A DNA stretch of 64,000 bases. Source: Prosthecobacter sp. Lineage in GTDB: Bacteria; Verrucomicrobiota; Verrucomicrobiia; Verrucomicrobiales; Verrucomicrobiaceae. The notes under the pieces were generated by a model. That model made no database searches and had not been told where the DNA came from. It saw only the letters and a program-made list of their open reading frames with translations. The first letter of the stretch is position 1, and each line of letters begins with the position of its first letter. The stretch lies in the NCBI GenBank assembly GCA_030833205.1, contig JAURHS010000004.1:1-64000 (forward strand), given 5' to 3'. Made by a program: the position numbers and the translations under genes. Positions 1 through 8,900 of the stretch are shown piece after piece.

Positions 1-1056
1 TATCTTGAGGCGACGCCGTTGACCAGTTTCGTGCTCATCGCCTTGATCAATGCGCAGGAGGGCAATCATCCCGCGCTGCTGCCAGCCGTGCGGTTTTTGT
101 GTGCTTCGCAGCGCGATGACGGTGCCTGGCCCATTGACAGCGATTTGGCCACCTGGGGCACCACGCTGGCCTGCAAGGCTCTGGGGCAGGGAAGTGAGGA
201 GACCTGGGCTTGGCTGCTTGGTCAACAAAGCCGCAGTGAGCATCCCTTCACCGGCGCGGCGCCAGGGGCCTGGGCCTGGACCGATTTGCCCGGTGGCGTG
301 CCCGATGCCGATGACACCTCCGGGGCCCTGATTGCCCTGAGGCAGATTGCCGACCGACCCAAGGCAGCGGCGGCCGCAACGCAGGGGCTGCGCTGGTTGC
401 GCGATTTGCAAAACCGCGATGGCGGCATTCCCACCTTCTGCCGGGGTTGGGGCGCCTTGCCCTTTGACCGCAGCACGCCAGAGATCACCGCGCACGCGCT
501 GTTGGCGATGAGTTTGTGGCGGGATTCGTTGAGGGGCGGGCAGGAGTCGCAGGGGCAGCGCGTCGTGGACCGCGCTCTGCGTTACCTGCAACGCACTCAA
601 GCCGCGGATGGCTCGTGGCTTCCGCTGTGGTTTGGCAATGAGGCGGCGCAGGGCGAGAACAACCCCGTGTACGGCACGGCGGCCGTGCTGCAGTATCTCG
701 GTGCCGAGGGGCAACTTGCCCAACAGGCCAGGGATCTGATGATCAAGGGACGGGCTTACCTGCTGGCGGCGCAGGGCAGGGATGGGGGCTTTGGAGGGGA
801 GGCAGGGCTGAGGGCTTCGATTGAGGAAACGGCGATGGCCTTGTTGGCCTTGGTTGGAGGACCTGCGGACTGCCGCGAGGCGGCAGAGCGTGCCCTGGGT
901 TGGTTGCTGCGCCAGACCCAGGGCGGGCGACAATGGGCAGCGGCGCCCATTGGGCTGTATTTTGCACGGCTCTGGTATTTTGAACGGCTTTATCCGATGG
1001 TTTGGGGAGTGCAGGCGCTGAGGATGAGCGTCTTGCAGCGCCTGGTGCCGCGCTGA
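1..1056 (+). CDS. Squalene-hopene cyclase-like protein, C-terminal half (5' partial)
   Basis: The reading frame is open from base 1, so the track start (a TTG at 19) is probably internal and the gene begins upstream of the window. The visible part carries repeated QW-type motifs (QRDDGAW, QAADGSW, QGRDGGF) and a DADD motif in GVPDADDTSG. DADD matches the catalytic DXDD acid of class II terpene cyclases. About 250 residues follow DADD, as in squalene-hopene cyclase, and the end (GLYFARLWYFERLYPMVWG) aligns by eye with the cyclase C-terminus. The likely role is cyclisation of squalene or a related polyprene at the membrane, as in hopanoid or other triterpene synthesis. The exact substrate cannot be read from this half. 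No other hopanoid genes are visible downstream. Confidence 0.8.
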   Translation, partial: YLEATPLTSFVLIALINAQEGNHPALLPAVRFLCASQRDDGAWPIDSDLATWGTTLACKALGQGSEETWAWLLGQQSRSEHPFTGAAPGAWAWTDLPGGVPDADDTSGALIALRQIADRPKAAAAATQGLRWLRDLQNRDGGIPTFCRGWGALPFDRSTPEITAHALLAMSLWRDSLRGGQESQGQRVVDRALRYLQRTQAADGSWLPLWFGNEAAQGENNPVYGTAAVLQYLGAEGQLAQQARDLMIKGRAYLLAAQGRDGGFGGEAGLRASIEETAMALLALVGGPADCREAAERALGWLLRQTQGGRQWAAAPIGLYFARLWYFERLYPMVWGVQALRMSVLQRLVPR

Positions 1057-1159
1057 GGCTTGGCGCAGGCCTTTTTTGATAGGCAGCAGGCCCCTGCAGG
1101 CGTATCATTGAGGCTTCCGCCCTTTGGCGGGCTCAATCAACCTCAACACAAAACCTCCC

Positions 1160-1537
1160 ATGAAAAAACTGATCCTCCTCGCCTTGTCTCTGGTGGCCAG
1201 CGCCGGCTTTGCCGCCGAGTTCCCTGACATCAGCATCGCTGACCTCAAGCAGGCCATCGCCGCCAAGAAGGTTGTCGTCATTGATGTCAATGGCGCGGCT
1301 TCCTATGCCTCCGGTCACATCCCTGGCGCCGTGGATTTCGCCAGCAAGGGTGCTGACCTTGCCAGCGTGCTGCCTGCCGACAAGGGCACCCTCGTGGTGG
1401 CCTACTGTGGTGGCCCTTCCTGCTCGGCCTACAAGCGCGCCGCCAACAAGGCCTCGGAGCTTGGCTACACCAATGTGAAGCACCTCTCCGCTGGCATCTC
1501 TGGCTGGAAGAAGGCCAACGAGTCCCTTGAGAAGTAA
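1160..1537 (+). CDS. Exported rhodanese-like domain protein
   Basis: This is a small single-domain rhodanese of about 125 residues. I chose the ATG at 1160 over the track start at 1124 because it begins a clean signal peptide (MKKLILLALSLVASAGFAAE). The rhodanese fold is marked by VVVIDVNGAASYASGHIPGA (the CH2A-like element) and by the active loop YCGGPSCSA, whose first cysteine is in the persulfide-carrying position. A second loop cysteine (PSC) is present. The protein should act in the periplasm on sulfur or a redox partner; the substrate is unknown. It is followed by a strong hairpin terminator and then an exported HMA-like protein, which suggests a periplasmic sulfur/metal pair. Confidence 0.88.
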   Translation: MKKLILLALSLVASAGFAAEFPDISIADLKQAIAAKKVVVIDVNGAASYASGHIPGAVDFASKGADLASVLPADKGTLVVAYCGGPSCSAYKRAANKASELGYTNVKHLSAGISGWKKANESLEK

Positions 1538-1580
1538 TTTCGCGCTGCAGGCCCCAGAGGTCTGCAGATTGTGATTTGTG

Positions 1581-1621
1581 GCGTCGGGGCGCTGGACAAA
1601 CCAGCGTCCCGACGCTTTTTT
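1581..1621 (+). terminator. Strong intrinsic terminator-like hairpin
   Basis: GCGTCGGGGCGCTGG pairs with CCAGCGTCCCGACGC across an ACAAA loop. This is a 15-base-pair stem with one G-T pair, followed by six T. It would end the rhodanese transcript. It lies only six bases before the ATG of the next gene, so it also occupies that gene's whole ribosome-binding region. Confidence 0.85.
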
Positions 1622-1627
1622 GTGTCC

Positions 1628-1978
1628 ATGAAATCTCTCCTGACCTCCCTTGGCGCCGCGCTGCTGGTGAGCATCGGCATGTCCCTCTCTGCCGCCGAGC
1701 CCGCCTCGGTCACCTACGAGGGCCGGATCAGCGGGGTGGTCTGCGTTTCCTGCAAGGATCATGTGACCATGTCCCTGATGAAGAAGCTGCCCTTCATTGA
1801 GTCGGTGCAGGTCAAGAATGATCCGCAGAACCCCGCTGCGGAAGAGAAGCGCCTGATCATTGTGGCCAAGTCTGGTGAGGCCCTCACCCGTGAGATCGCG
1901 ATGGATGCCTTGGGCAGCTTCGCCAAGAATTACAGCATCACTTCCCTGGAGAGGAAAACCGCCAGCGCGGCACCATGA
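1628..1978 (+). CDS. Exported heavy-metal-associated (HMA)-like domain protein
   Basis: The protein has about 116 residues. The ATG at 1628 is preferred over the track start at 1571 because it opens a signal peptide (MKSLLTSLGAALLVSIGMSLSAAE); the longer frame only reads through the terminator hairpin. The mature part resembles an HMA ferredoxin-like fold with the metal-site pattern GVVCVSC (CxxC), followed by a helix and a strand (FIESVQV). The family binds Cu(I), Zn or Hg through the CxxC; which metal is used here is not visible. The stop overlaps the araD start by four bases (ATGA), implying translational coupling. Confidence 0.75.
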   Translation: MKSLLTSLGAALLVSIGMSLSAAEPASVTYEGRISGVVCVSCKDHVTMSLMKKLPFIESVQVKNDPQNPAAEEKRLIIVAKSGEALTREIAMDALGSFAKNYSITSLERKTASAAP

Positions 1979-2676
1979 AGTTGCCGCAACTGCGCGAGGA
2001 GGTCTGCGAAGCCAATCTCGAATTGGTCCGCGCGGGGTTGGTCACCCTGACTTGGGGCAATGTCTCCGCCATTGACCGTGCCAGTGGCATCTGGGCGATC
2101 AAGCCCAGTGGCGTGGACTACGCCAAGCTGCGCCCCGCAGACATGGTGCTTCTGGATTTGGAGGGCAAGGTGGTGGAGGGCAGTTTGCGCCCATCCTCCG
2201 ACACCCGCACGCATCTGCATCTTTATCGCGAGTTTGAGGTCTTGGGTGGCATTGCCCACACACACAGCCTGCATGCCACGGCACTGTCGCAGGCCGGGCG
2301 TCCGCTGCCCTGTCTTGGCACCACGCACGCCGATCACTTTCATGGCACGGTGCCGGTGGTGAGGGCTCTGAGCCCGGAGGAGGTGGCTGCCGATTACGAG
2401 CACTTCACTGGTGTGGCGATCGCACAGCGCCTGCGCGAGCTGGGCCTCTCTCCGCTTCACATGCCTGCGGTGTTGCAGTTGCATCATGCGCCCTTCACCT
2501 TTGGCCGCAATGCCATGGACGCGGTGCACAATAGCGTGGCGCTGGAGTGTTGCGCGCAGATGGCTTTGGCCACCTGGGCCTTGCAGCCCTCGGCCTCCAC
2601 CATCCCCGCGCACCTGTTGGAAAAGCATCATCTGCGCAAGCACGGCCCCTCTGCCTATTACGGGCAAAAGTCCTGA
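1975..2676 (+). CDS. araD: L-ribulose-5-phosphate 4-epimerase family (class II aldolase)
   Basis: This 233-residue protein matches AraD/UlaF-type epimerases along its whole length. It has the GNVSA and KPSGVDY phosphate-site motifs, the zinc-binding HTHSLHA, GTTHADHFHG, AVHNSVALE and the C-terminal LRKHGPSAYYGQ typical of AraD rather than of fuculose-phosphate aldolase. The known reaction converts L-ribulose-5-phosphate to D-xylulose-5-phosphate in pentose catabolism. There is no araA or araB nearby. The start codon overlaps the stop of the HMA-like gene, and purB follows, so it sits in a mixed transcription unit rather than an arabinose operon. Confidence 0.92.
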   Translation: MKLPQLREEVCEANLELVRAGLVTLTWGNVSAIDRASGIWAIKPSGVDYAKLRPADMVLLDLEGKVVEGSLRPSSDTRTHLHLYREFEVLGGIAHTHSLHATALSQAGRPLPCLGTTHADHFHGTVPVVRALSPEEVAADYEHFTGVAIAQRLRELGLSPLHMPAVLQLHHAPFTFGRNAMDAVHNSVALECCAQMALATWALQPSASTIPAHLLEKHHLRKHGPSAYYGQKS

Positions 2677-2705
2677 TCCCATCTCACCTCCTTTCCATCG
2701 AACCC

Positions 2706-4139
2706 ATGAGCCAATCCGAATCCATCCCCAATGTCCTTGCCGAGCGCTATGCCAGTGAGGCGATGTGCGCCATCTGGTCGCCCCAGGGCAAGGTGCGTCT
2801 GGAGCGCGATTACTGGATTGCCGTGCTCAAGGCACAGGATGAGTTGGGTTTGAAGCTCCCGGAGGGAGTGATTGCCGACTACGAGAGAGTCAAGGGGCAG
2901 GTGAATTTGGAGAGCATCATGCGCCGTGAACGCGTGACCCGCCACGATGTGAAGGCGCGCATTGAGGAGTTCTGCGATCTGGCCGGCCACGAGCACATTC
3001 ACAAGGGGCTGACCAGTCGCGATCTGACCGAGAATGTGGAGCAGTTGCAGAGTTTCCGCGGGCTGGAGGAAGTGCGCCTGAAAACCGCGGCAGTGCTGCA
3101 CCAGTTGTCCAAGCGGGCCAGCCAGTGGCGCGATCTGCCCTTGACGGCGCGCACCCACAATGTGGCCGCCCAAGTCAGCACCCTGGGCAAGCGTCTGGCC
3201 ATGTTTGGCGAGGAATTGCTGCTCGGCTTCGAGGCGCTGGAGTCCCTCATCGCCCGCTATCCTGCGCGCGGGCTGAAGGGCGCGGTGGGCACGCGTTTGG
3301 ACCAGATCACGCTCTTTGATGGTGATGCCGGAAAAGCCCGCGAGCTTGAGCAGCGCGTGCTTCGTCATCTTGGCATGCACGCCTCCTTGGACGCGGTGGG
3401 GCAGGTGTATCCGCGCAGTCTTGATTTTGAAGTGATGGCGGTGCTTTGTCAGGTGGCCAGTGGGCCGGCCAGTTTTGCCCGCACGCTGCGCCTGATGGCT
3501 GGCCATGAGCTGGCCAGTGAGGGCTTTGCCAAGGGGCAGGTGGGCAGTTCGGCCATGCCGCATAAAATGAATAGCCGCAGCTGCGAGCGCATCAACGGCC
3601 TGCAGGTCATCCTCAAGGGCTACCTGGCCATGGCCTCAGGCTTGGCTGGTGATCAGTGGAATGAGGGCGATGTGTCCTGCTCGGTGGTGCGTCGAGTCAT
3701 GCTTCCCGACGCCTTCCTCGCCATGGACGGTCTGCTGGAAACCACGCTCACGGTGCTCTCCCAGATGGAGGTGTTTGAGGCCGTTGTGGAGCAGGAGTTG
3801 ATGCGCTATCTGCCCTTCCTGCTCAGCACCACGGTGCTCATGCAGGCCGTCAAGGCCGGGGCGGGTCGCGAGGGCGCCCACGAGGCCATCAAGGAGCATG
3901 CGGTGGCAGTGGCCCGCGAGATGCGCGGCGGTCAGGTCAGTCGCAATGATTTGTTCGATCGGCTCGCTGCCGATGCGCGCCTTGGGTTGTCGCGCGAGGC
4001 CCTTGCCGCCGCGCTGGAAGGCGGGCGCAACAATGCCGGTGATGCCGGCGCGCAGGTGGACCACTTCGCCCAGCGCGTGGCAGCGATTGTCAAGCGCATC
4101 CCGCAGGCATCGGATTACACGCCAGGCAGTATTTTGTAA
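2706..4139 (+). CDS. purB: Adenylosuccinate lyase
   Basis: The 477-residue protein starts at the ATG at 2706 (MSQSESIPNVLAERY). The track start at 2547 lies inside araD in another frame and is not credible. The fumarase/aspartase superfamily signature GSSAMPHKMN is intact, as are TSRDLTENV and the TARTHNVAAQ segment with the catalytic histidine. PurB splits adenylosuccinate and SAICAR in purine synthesis. It follows araD by about 30 bases and ends opposite recN, with a short hairpin between them. No Shine-Dalgarno is visible before the ATG. Confidence 0.96.
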   Translation: MSQSESIPNVLAERYASEAMCAIWSPQGKVRLERDYWIAVLKAQDELGLKLPEGVIADYERVKGQVNLESIMRRERVTRHDVKARIEEFCDLAGHEHIHKGLTSRDLTENVEQLQSFRGLEEVRLKTAAVLHQLSKRASQWRDLPLTARTHNVAAQVSTLGKRLAMFGEELLLGFEALESLIARYPARGLKGAVGTRLDQITLFDGDAGKARELEQRVLRHLGMHASLDAVGQVYPRSLDFEVMAVLCQVASGPASFARTLRLMAGHELASEGFAKGQVGSSAMPHKMNSRSCERINGLQVILKGYLAMASGLAGDQWNEGDVSCSVVRRVMLPDAFLAMDGLLETTLTVLSQMEVFEAVVEQELMRYLPFLLSTTVLMQAVKAGAGREGAHEAIKEHAVAVAREMRGGQVSRNDLFDRLAADARLGLSREALAAALEGGRNNAGDAGAQVDHFAQRVAAIVKRIPQASDYTPGSIL

Positions 4140-4154
4140 TGGACAGCGGGTCTG

Positions 4155-4174
4155 TTGGGGCGGCAGCGCCCCAA
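4155..4174. terminator. GC-rich hairpin between convergent purB and recN
   Basis: TTGGGGCG pairs perfectly with CGCCCCAA around a GCAG loop. It sits between the purB stop and the recN stop. Neither side has a T-run, so it is a terminator candidate only and may rather act as a 3'-end stabilising stem. Confidence 0.45.
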
Positions 4175-4192
4175 GGCCTCGCCGAGGGCTGC

Positions 4193-5854
4193 TCAGTGGG
4201 CTGCGCCAAGCAGGCTTAGGGCGTGCTCGCGTGCGCTCTGGGCCTTGCCGCCGAGCATGCGCGCCAACTCCTCAATGCGCTGCTCGCGGTCGAGCACCTG
4301 CAGCAGGGAGCGGGTGCGTCCCTCGCTGACATCCTTTTGCACCATGAAGTGGCTGGCGGCCAGCGCAGCGACCTGGGGGAAGTGGGTGATGGCAATGACC
4401 TGGTGCTGACGGCCAAGCTCGGCCATCTTGTGGCCAACGGCCTGGGCGATGTTGCCGCCGACATTGGCGTCAATTTCATCAAAGACCATGAGGGCCACGG
4501 AATCGTGCTCGGCCAATGCGCTTTTCACAGCCAGCAGCACGCGCGACATTTCGCCGCTGGAGGCAGTCAGGCGCAGGGCCTTGGGCGGTTCGCCGGGGTT
4601 GGGGGCAAAAAAGAAATCAATTTGCTCCATGCCTTGTGGCGCCGGGCTTTCCTGCGGCAGCAGGCGCACTTCAAAGATGCTTTGTTTCAGGCCGAGGTCC
4701 GCAAGGTGAACGCTGATGGCCTTGGCCAGCGATGGGGCGGCCTTCTGGCGCAGGGCAGTGAGTTTCCTGCCGCAGTCGCGCAGGGCGGCCAGGGCCTTGG
4801 CGACTTCGCCTTCAAGGCGGATGAGCTCGTCGTCGTGGTTTTCGATCTGGTGCAGGCGTTGCTTGGCGCGTTGGCCAAACTCGATGACTTGGGCCAAGCC
4901 CGGCCCGTACTTGCGCTTGAGGACCTGCAGGGTGTGGATGCGGGAGTCGAGGCGGTCGAGCTCAGCGGGATTGGTGTCGAGGGTGGCGGCGTAGTCCTGC
5001 AGATTGCTCTCCAGCTCGCGAAAGGCCACCAGCATGGAGGGCAGGTCGGCGAGGTAGGGCGCGGCCCCCTGATCGAGGCGCTCCAGTTCCTGGGCCTGAC
5101 GGTTGAGTTCGCGCAGCAGGTGCTGCAGACCGCCGCGCTCGTCGCTGAGCTTGCCCAGCATGGTTTGGCAGACCTCAAGCAGGCGGCTGCTGTTGGCCAC
5201 CACGCGGTGGCGCGCGTTGAGGCTGTCTTCCTCATCGGGCTTGAGTTCAGCAGACTCAATTTCCTGCACCTGGAAGCGCAGCATGTCGAGTTGCTGTTGG
5301 CCCTCGCGCTGGCTTTCCTGCAGGGTCTTGAGGTCCTCGCTGCACTGTTGCCACTGCGCATGCAGGCTGCGGTACTGGGCCAGGGTGTTGGCTGCGCCGG
5401 CAAATTGGTCGAGCAGTTCGAGCTGCCGTTGCTGGGAATGCAGCGATTGATGATCGTGCGGGCCGTGCAGGTCCACCAGCAGCTCGCCCAACTCCTTGAG
5501 CACCTGCAGCGTGGCGGCGCTGCAGTTGACGAATTGCTTGTTGCCGCCGCTGCTGCTGATGCTGCGTTTGAGAATCAGGGTGTGGTTTTCGCAAGGCTCA
5601 AGGCCGGCACGCTCCAGGATCTGATCCACGGCGCGGCAGTCGCGCAGCACGAAGCTGGCCTCCACGCTGCATTGCTCCTGACCGCTGCGGATCAGGCCGC
5701 GGTCGGCGCGTTCGCCCATGACCAGTTTGAGGGCGCCGACGATGATGGATTTCCCGGCGCCGGTCTCACCCGTCACGCCGATCAGTCCTGCATTGAGGTC
5801 CCAGGTGAGATCCTCGACCAAGGCAAGGTTGCGGATTTTCAGGCAGGAGAGCAT
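4193..5854 (-). CDS. recN: DNA repair protein RecN
   Basis: I take the ATG at 5854 (MLSCLKIRNLALVEDLTW), giving 553 residues, the same as the classical RecN length; the track start at 5911 adds 19 non-conserved residues. It has the SMC-like layout: Walker A GETGAGKS at residues 29-36, a long coiled-coil middle (about 150-370), the ABC signature region ASSGEMSRVLLAVKSAL and Walker B LMVFDEID near the C-terminus. RecN is a cytosolic ATPase that holds broken DNA ends during recombination repair. The gene ends convergently with purB and is preceded on the same strand by the PQQ/LamG gene's upstream neighbourhood. No LexA-type box was recognised. Confidence 0.95.
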   Translation of the reverse strand: MLSCLKIRNLALVEDLTWDLNAGLIGVTGETGAGKSIIVGALKLVMGERADRGLIRSGQEQCSVEASFVLRDCRAVDQILERAGLEPCENHTLILKRSISSSGGNKQFVNCSAATLQVLKELGELLVDLHGPHDHQSLHSQQRQLELLDQFAGAANTLAQYRSLHAQWQQCSEDLKTLQESQREGQQQLDMLRFQVQEIESAELKPDEEDSLNARHRVVANSSRLLEVCQTMLGKLSDERGGLQHLLRELNRQAQELERLDQGAAPYLADLPSMLVAFRELESNLQDYAATLDTNPAELDRLDSRIHTLQVLKRKYGPGLAQVIEFGQRAKQRLHQIENHDDELIRLEGEVAKALAALRDCGRKLTALRQKAAPSLAKAISVHLADLGLKQSIFEVRLLPQESPAPQGMEQIDFFFAPNPGEPPKALRLTASSGEMSRVLLAVKSALAEHDSVALMVFDEIDANVGGNIAQAVGHKMAELGRQHQVIAITHFPQVAALAASHFMVQKDVSEGRTRSLLQVLDREQRIEELARMLGGKAQSAREHALSLLGAAH

Positions 5855-5920
5855 GGCATGCGCGCCCGAAGGCAAGCAGCGCCATTGTGGGCGGTTGTGG
5901 GCGTTATGCAACTGCGCTGA

Positions 5921-8900
5921 TCAGCGACCAAAGCATTGCAGCCGTCCGTCCATGGTGCTGACAAAGACCCGCCCCTTGGCGGTGCTGATGCCATCCCAGA
6001 CCGGTGGGCTTTGCAGTTCAAGGCCCTGGCTCTGTTCGCCGTTCTGAGTGTTGACGGCCCAGAGTTTGGCACCCCGGCGGCCTTCGAGGGCCTCGTTTTG
6101 TTCCTCCAGTTCCTTGAGAATGGCAGGGTCACGGGCGGCGAGTCGCTCGAAGGCGTATTCCTCGTCAATGGTGTCCGGGGCGCCGCCGACCAGCACTGTG
6201 TTGCCTGCAAGGGCCATGCTGCGGGCCACGATGGGCACAAAGCGATCCCAATCGTGGCGCACAAAACTGCCCTTATCCGGGCCCGGGATTTGTCCGCCTT
6301 TGAACCATAGCGCAGCGCCCACCTTGCCCTTGCCGGTCTCCACCGCGGCGCCAATGCCGTGCAGGTTGTTGCCGCTGGAATCGCGACTGTCGCCGTTGTC
6401 AAAATTGTAGAAGGCCACTGCCGTTTGTGGACGGCTCTCCGGCGACTCGAAGCGCGCCTGCACTTCCTCGGCAGTGAGCGCCTGTTTGTAAATGGCCACC
6501 TGATCGAGCAGGCCGCGCAAGGGGCCCGGACTCTCCTCGGTCACGCCGCTGCCATTGCCCAGATACTGCGGACGCGCAGGTTTGCTGGGCAGCAGGGCAC
6601 TGGCCTTGCCCTGAGCCACGCTGCGACCATCGACATAGAGTTGCATGTTGGCGGCTTGATCCAAGGTGGCCACCAAATGGTGCCAACCCTCAGTGAGGGC
6701 CAAGGTGCTCTGAATGCTGCGCAACTCTCCCTCGGCCCGGACATGAAAGGCAGGCTTGCGGTGGGTGATGTCCAAGGCCAGACCCTGCAGTGGGCCGCCG
6801 TGATGCAGGACGGTCCCATTGCCCTCATCCAAGAGCACCCAGGCCTCAAGGCTACGGGCGCTTTGGCTGGGATCAAGCAGGGGATCATTGGGCAGGATCA
6901 CCGAACCGGGCAGTGGCGGCTCACCCGCAGCAGCAACTGCCTTGCCCTTGCCCTTGGCGCCGGCCTTGGCCATGGCTTTTTTGCCCTCGCCCTTTTTCTT
7001 GCCTGGTTTTTCCAGGGCAGGGGGTTGGTTGCCGATGGGTTGGCCATCGGGTCCAAGCACGAGGCTGTTGCCTTGTCGCGGGGTGGTGGCCTCGGCGGTT
7101 TCGTAGGCCTCTGGTGGAGGCTCCTTGGGGGTGGAGAACAGCGTGTACTCCATCGTGGTGGTCCACTTGTAGTACTGAGCCTCACGGCCATAGGAGAAGA
7201 CCTTGTCCTGATCGTGCACCAAAATGCGTCCAGCCGGAGCGTACTTGCCGGCTTGGAAGTAACCGCCATGGCCTCCGGCAAAACTCTTGCCATAGACCCA
7301 ATAGGAGCGGTGGAAGTTGCTGTCGTCCAGAAAGCCGGTTGGGGCAAAGAGGTGCTTGCCCTCGCCCTTGTGTGCGCCGCCTTGTTTGGCGAAGTCACCA
7401 CTGACCGGGCCCACCTCAATGCGCTTGCCCTTGGGGTCAATCTTCTGCGTGCGCAGATAAGTCCAGTTGCCGTCACTGCTTAAGATGTCGTTGAGGGCCA
7501 CGGGCATTTGCAGACTCTTGTGGCGGTCGTTGAGATCGCCGCCGGTATCCGGATCGCGGTCGTCGTAGTTCTCGCGGTGACGCAGCTCTCCGGTCTTGGC
7601 GTCGAGGCGATGAAACCAAAGTCCACCGTCCAAAAAGCAACTGCGACCGGCCACAAAGCTCACCAGTCCGTTTTCCACCAACACGCTGCCGTGCACCGGC
7701 CAGACGCTCTCCATCATTTCCCAGGCGCTGTGACTCAACCGAATCGGTGCGGCGTCATACTGCCAAAGCAGGGCGCCATCCTTGGCGCGCAGGCAATACA
7801 CGCGGCCATCCTTGCCTCCAAAGAACACGCGGCCTGCCCAATAACTCGGCGGCGAATCAATGCGGCCACCGGCCACAAACTTCCACAGGGGCTTACCGCT
7901 GGCCGAATCAAAGGCGTGCAGGGTGTGGCGATCCACCTCAGACACATAAGTCTGCCCAGCGGCGCTGGTGCTGGCGCTCAGCGGCGGGTTCAAGCGCACC
8001 TCCCAGGCCAGGCCGAGGTCCTTGCGAAGATCGCCCTTGCCTGCGCCGCTGCGCGCGTTGTCGGCGCGGTAGGTGGGCCAATCCTCGACATCGGCTGGGG
8101 TTTCCTCGAGGGCCTCGGTGTAGGCCTCACCACGCCATAGGCGCGTGGCATCCTTGGTTTTTGCGGGCAGGGGATGGCGCGCCACATCCGCCATGGCGGC
8201 CATGCCATCGAGCTTGGCCTCGGGATAGCAGGCGCAGTTGTGCGGGCCGGCGTAGGTCAGGCCGTTGGCGGGCAGCACGCCGTAAAGGCAGGCACCGCGC
8301 ACCCAGTGGTTGAGGTCCCAGTGCTTTTTCTCCATGTCCACATACTCGATGCCGGTGCGTGAGGGGATCAGGAAGCGCTCGGTGGCCTTGCCCATGTAAC
8401 AGCGATGATGGAACCAGTAGGTGCCCTCGGGGACATCGGGGAAGAAACTCCTTTTTTTCTCTCCGGTGAGAGGATCAAAACCGCGATACTCGCCACTTTG
8501 GTTGCCATTCAAGTTGCCGCTGTTCCAGACCAAGCCTTGAGCGACAACCACATCCTCAAGACTGCGGTAGCCGCTTTTTTCATGGGGAGCCACCCATAGA
8601 TCCTTGCCGCTGTTGGCGTCCATGCCCTTCATCTCGCCATTGCCGCCCGCATAAATGATCACATCGTTGTGCAGCAGCACGCGCGGGGCGAAGTTGAACT
8701 CGTAGAGCTTGCGTCGCTGCTGCGGTCCACTGGAGAACAGAACGCTGCCGTCCTTGCTGCTGCGCGCGGCAATGCCCTCGCCGTCGTAGTAAACCAGACG
8801 CTTGTCGTCAATCGCCAGCGTGATGGGGGCAATGCGGTCGCTTTGCTCCCAGAGTTTGTTGCCGCTTTCGAGCTCCAAGGCCAGCAGGCGGCGCTCCTTG

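Noticed and set aside
4223-5920. 565-residue + strand ORF
   Set aside because: It is antisense to recN over its full length and has the Leu/Ala/Gln-rich composition of a reverse-frame shadow in GC-rich DNA.
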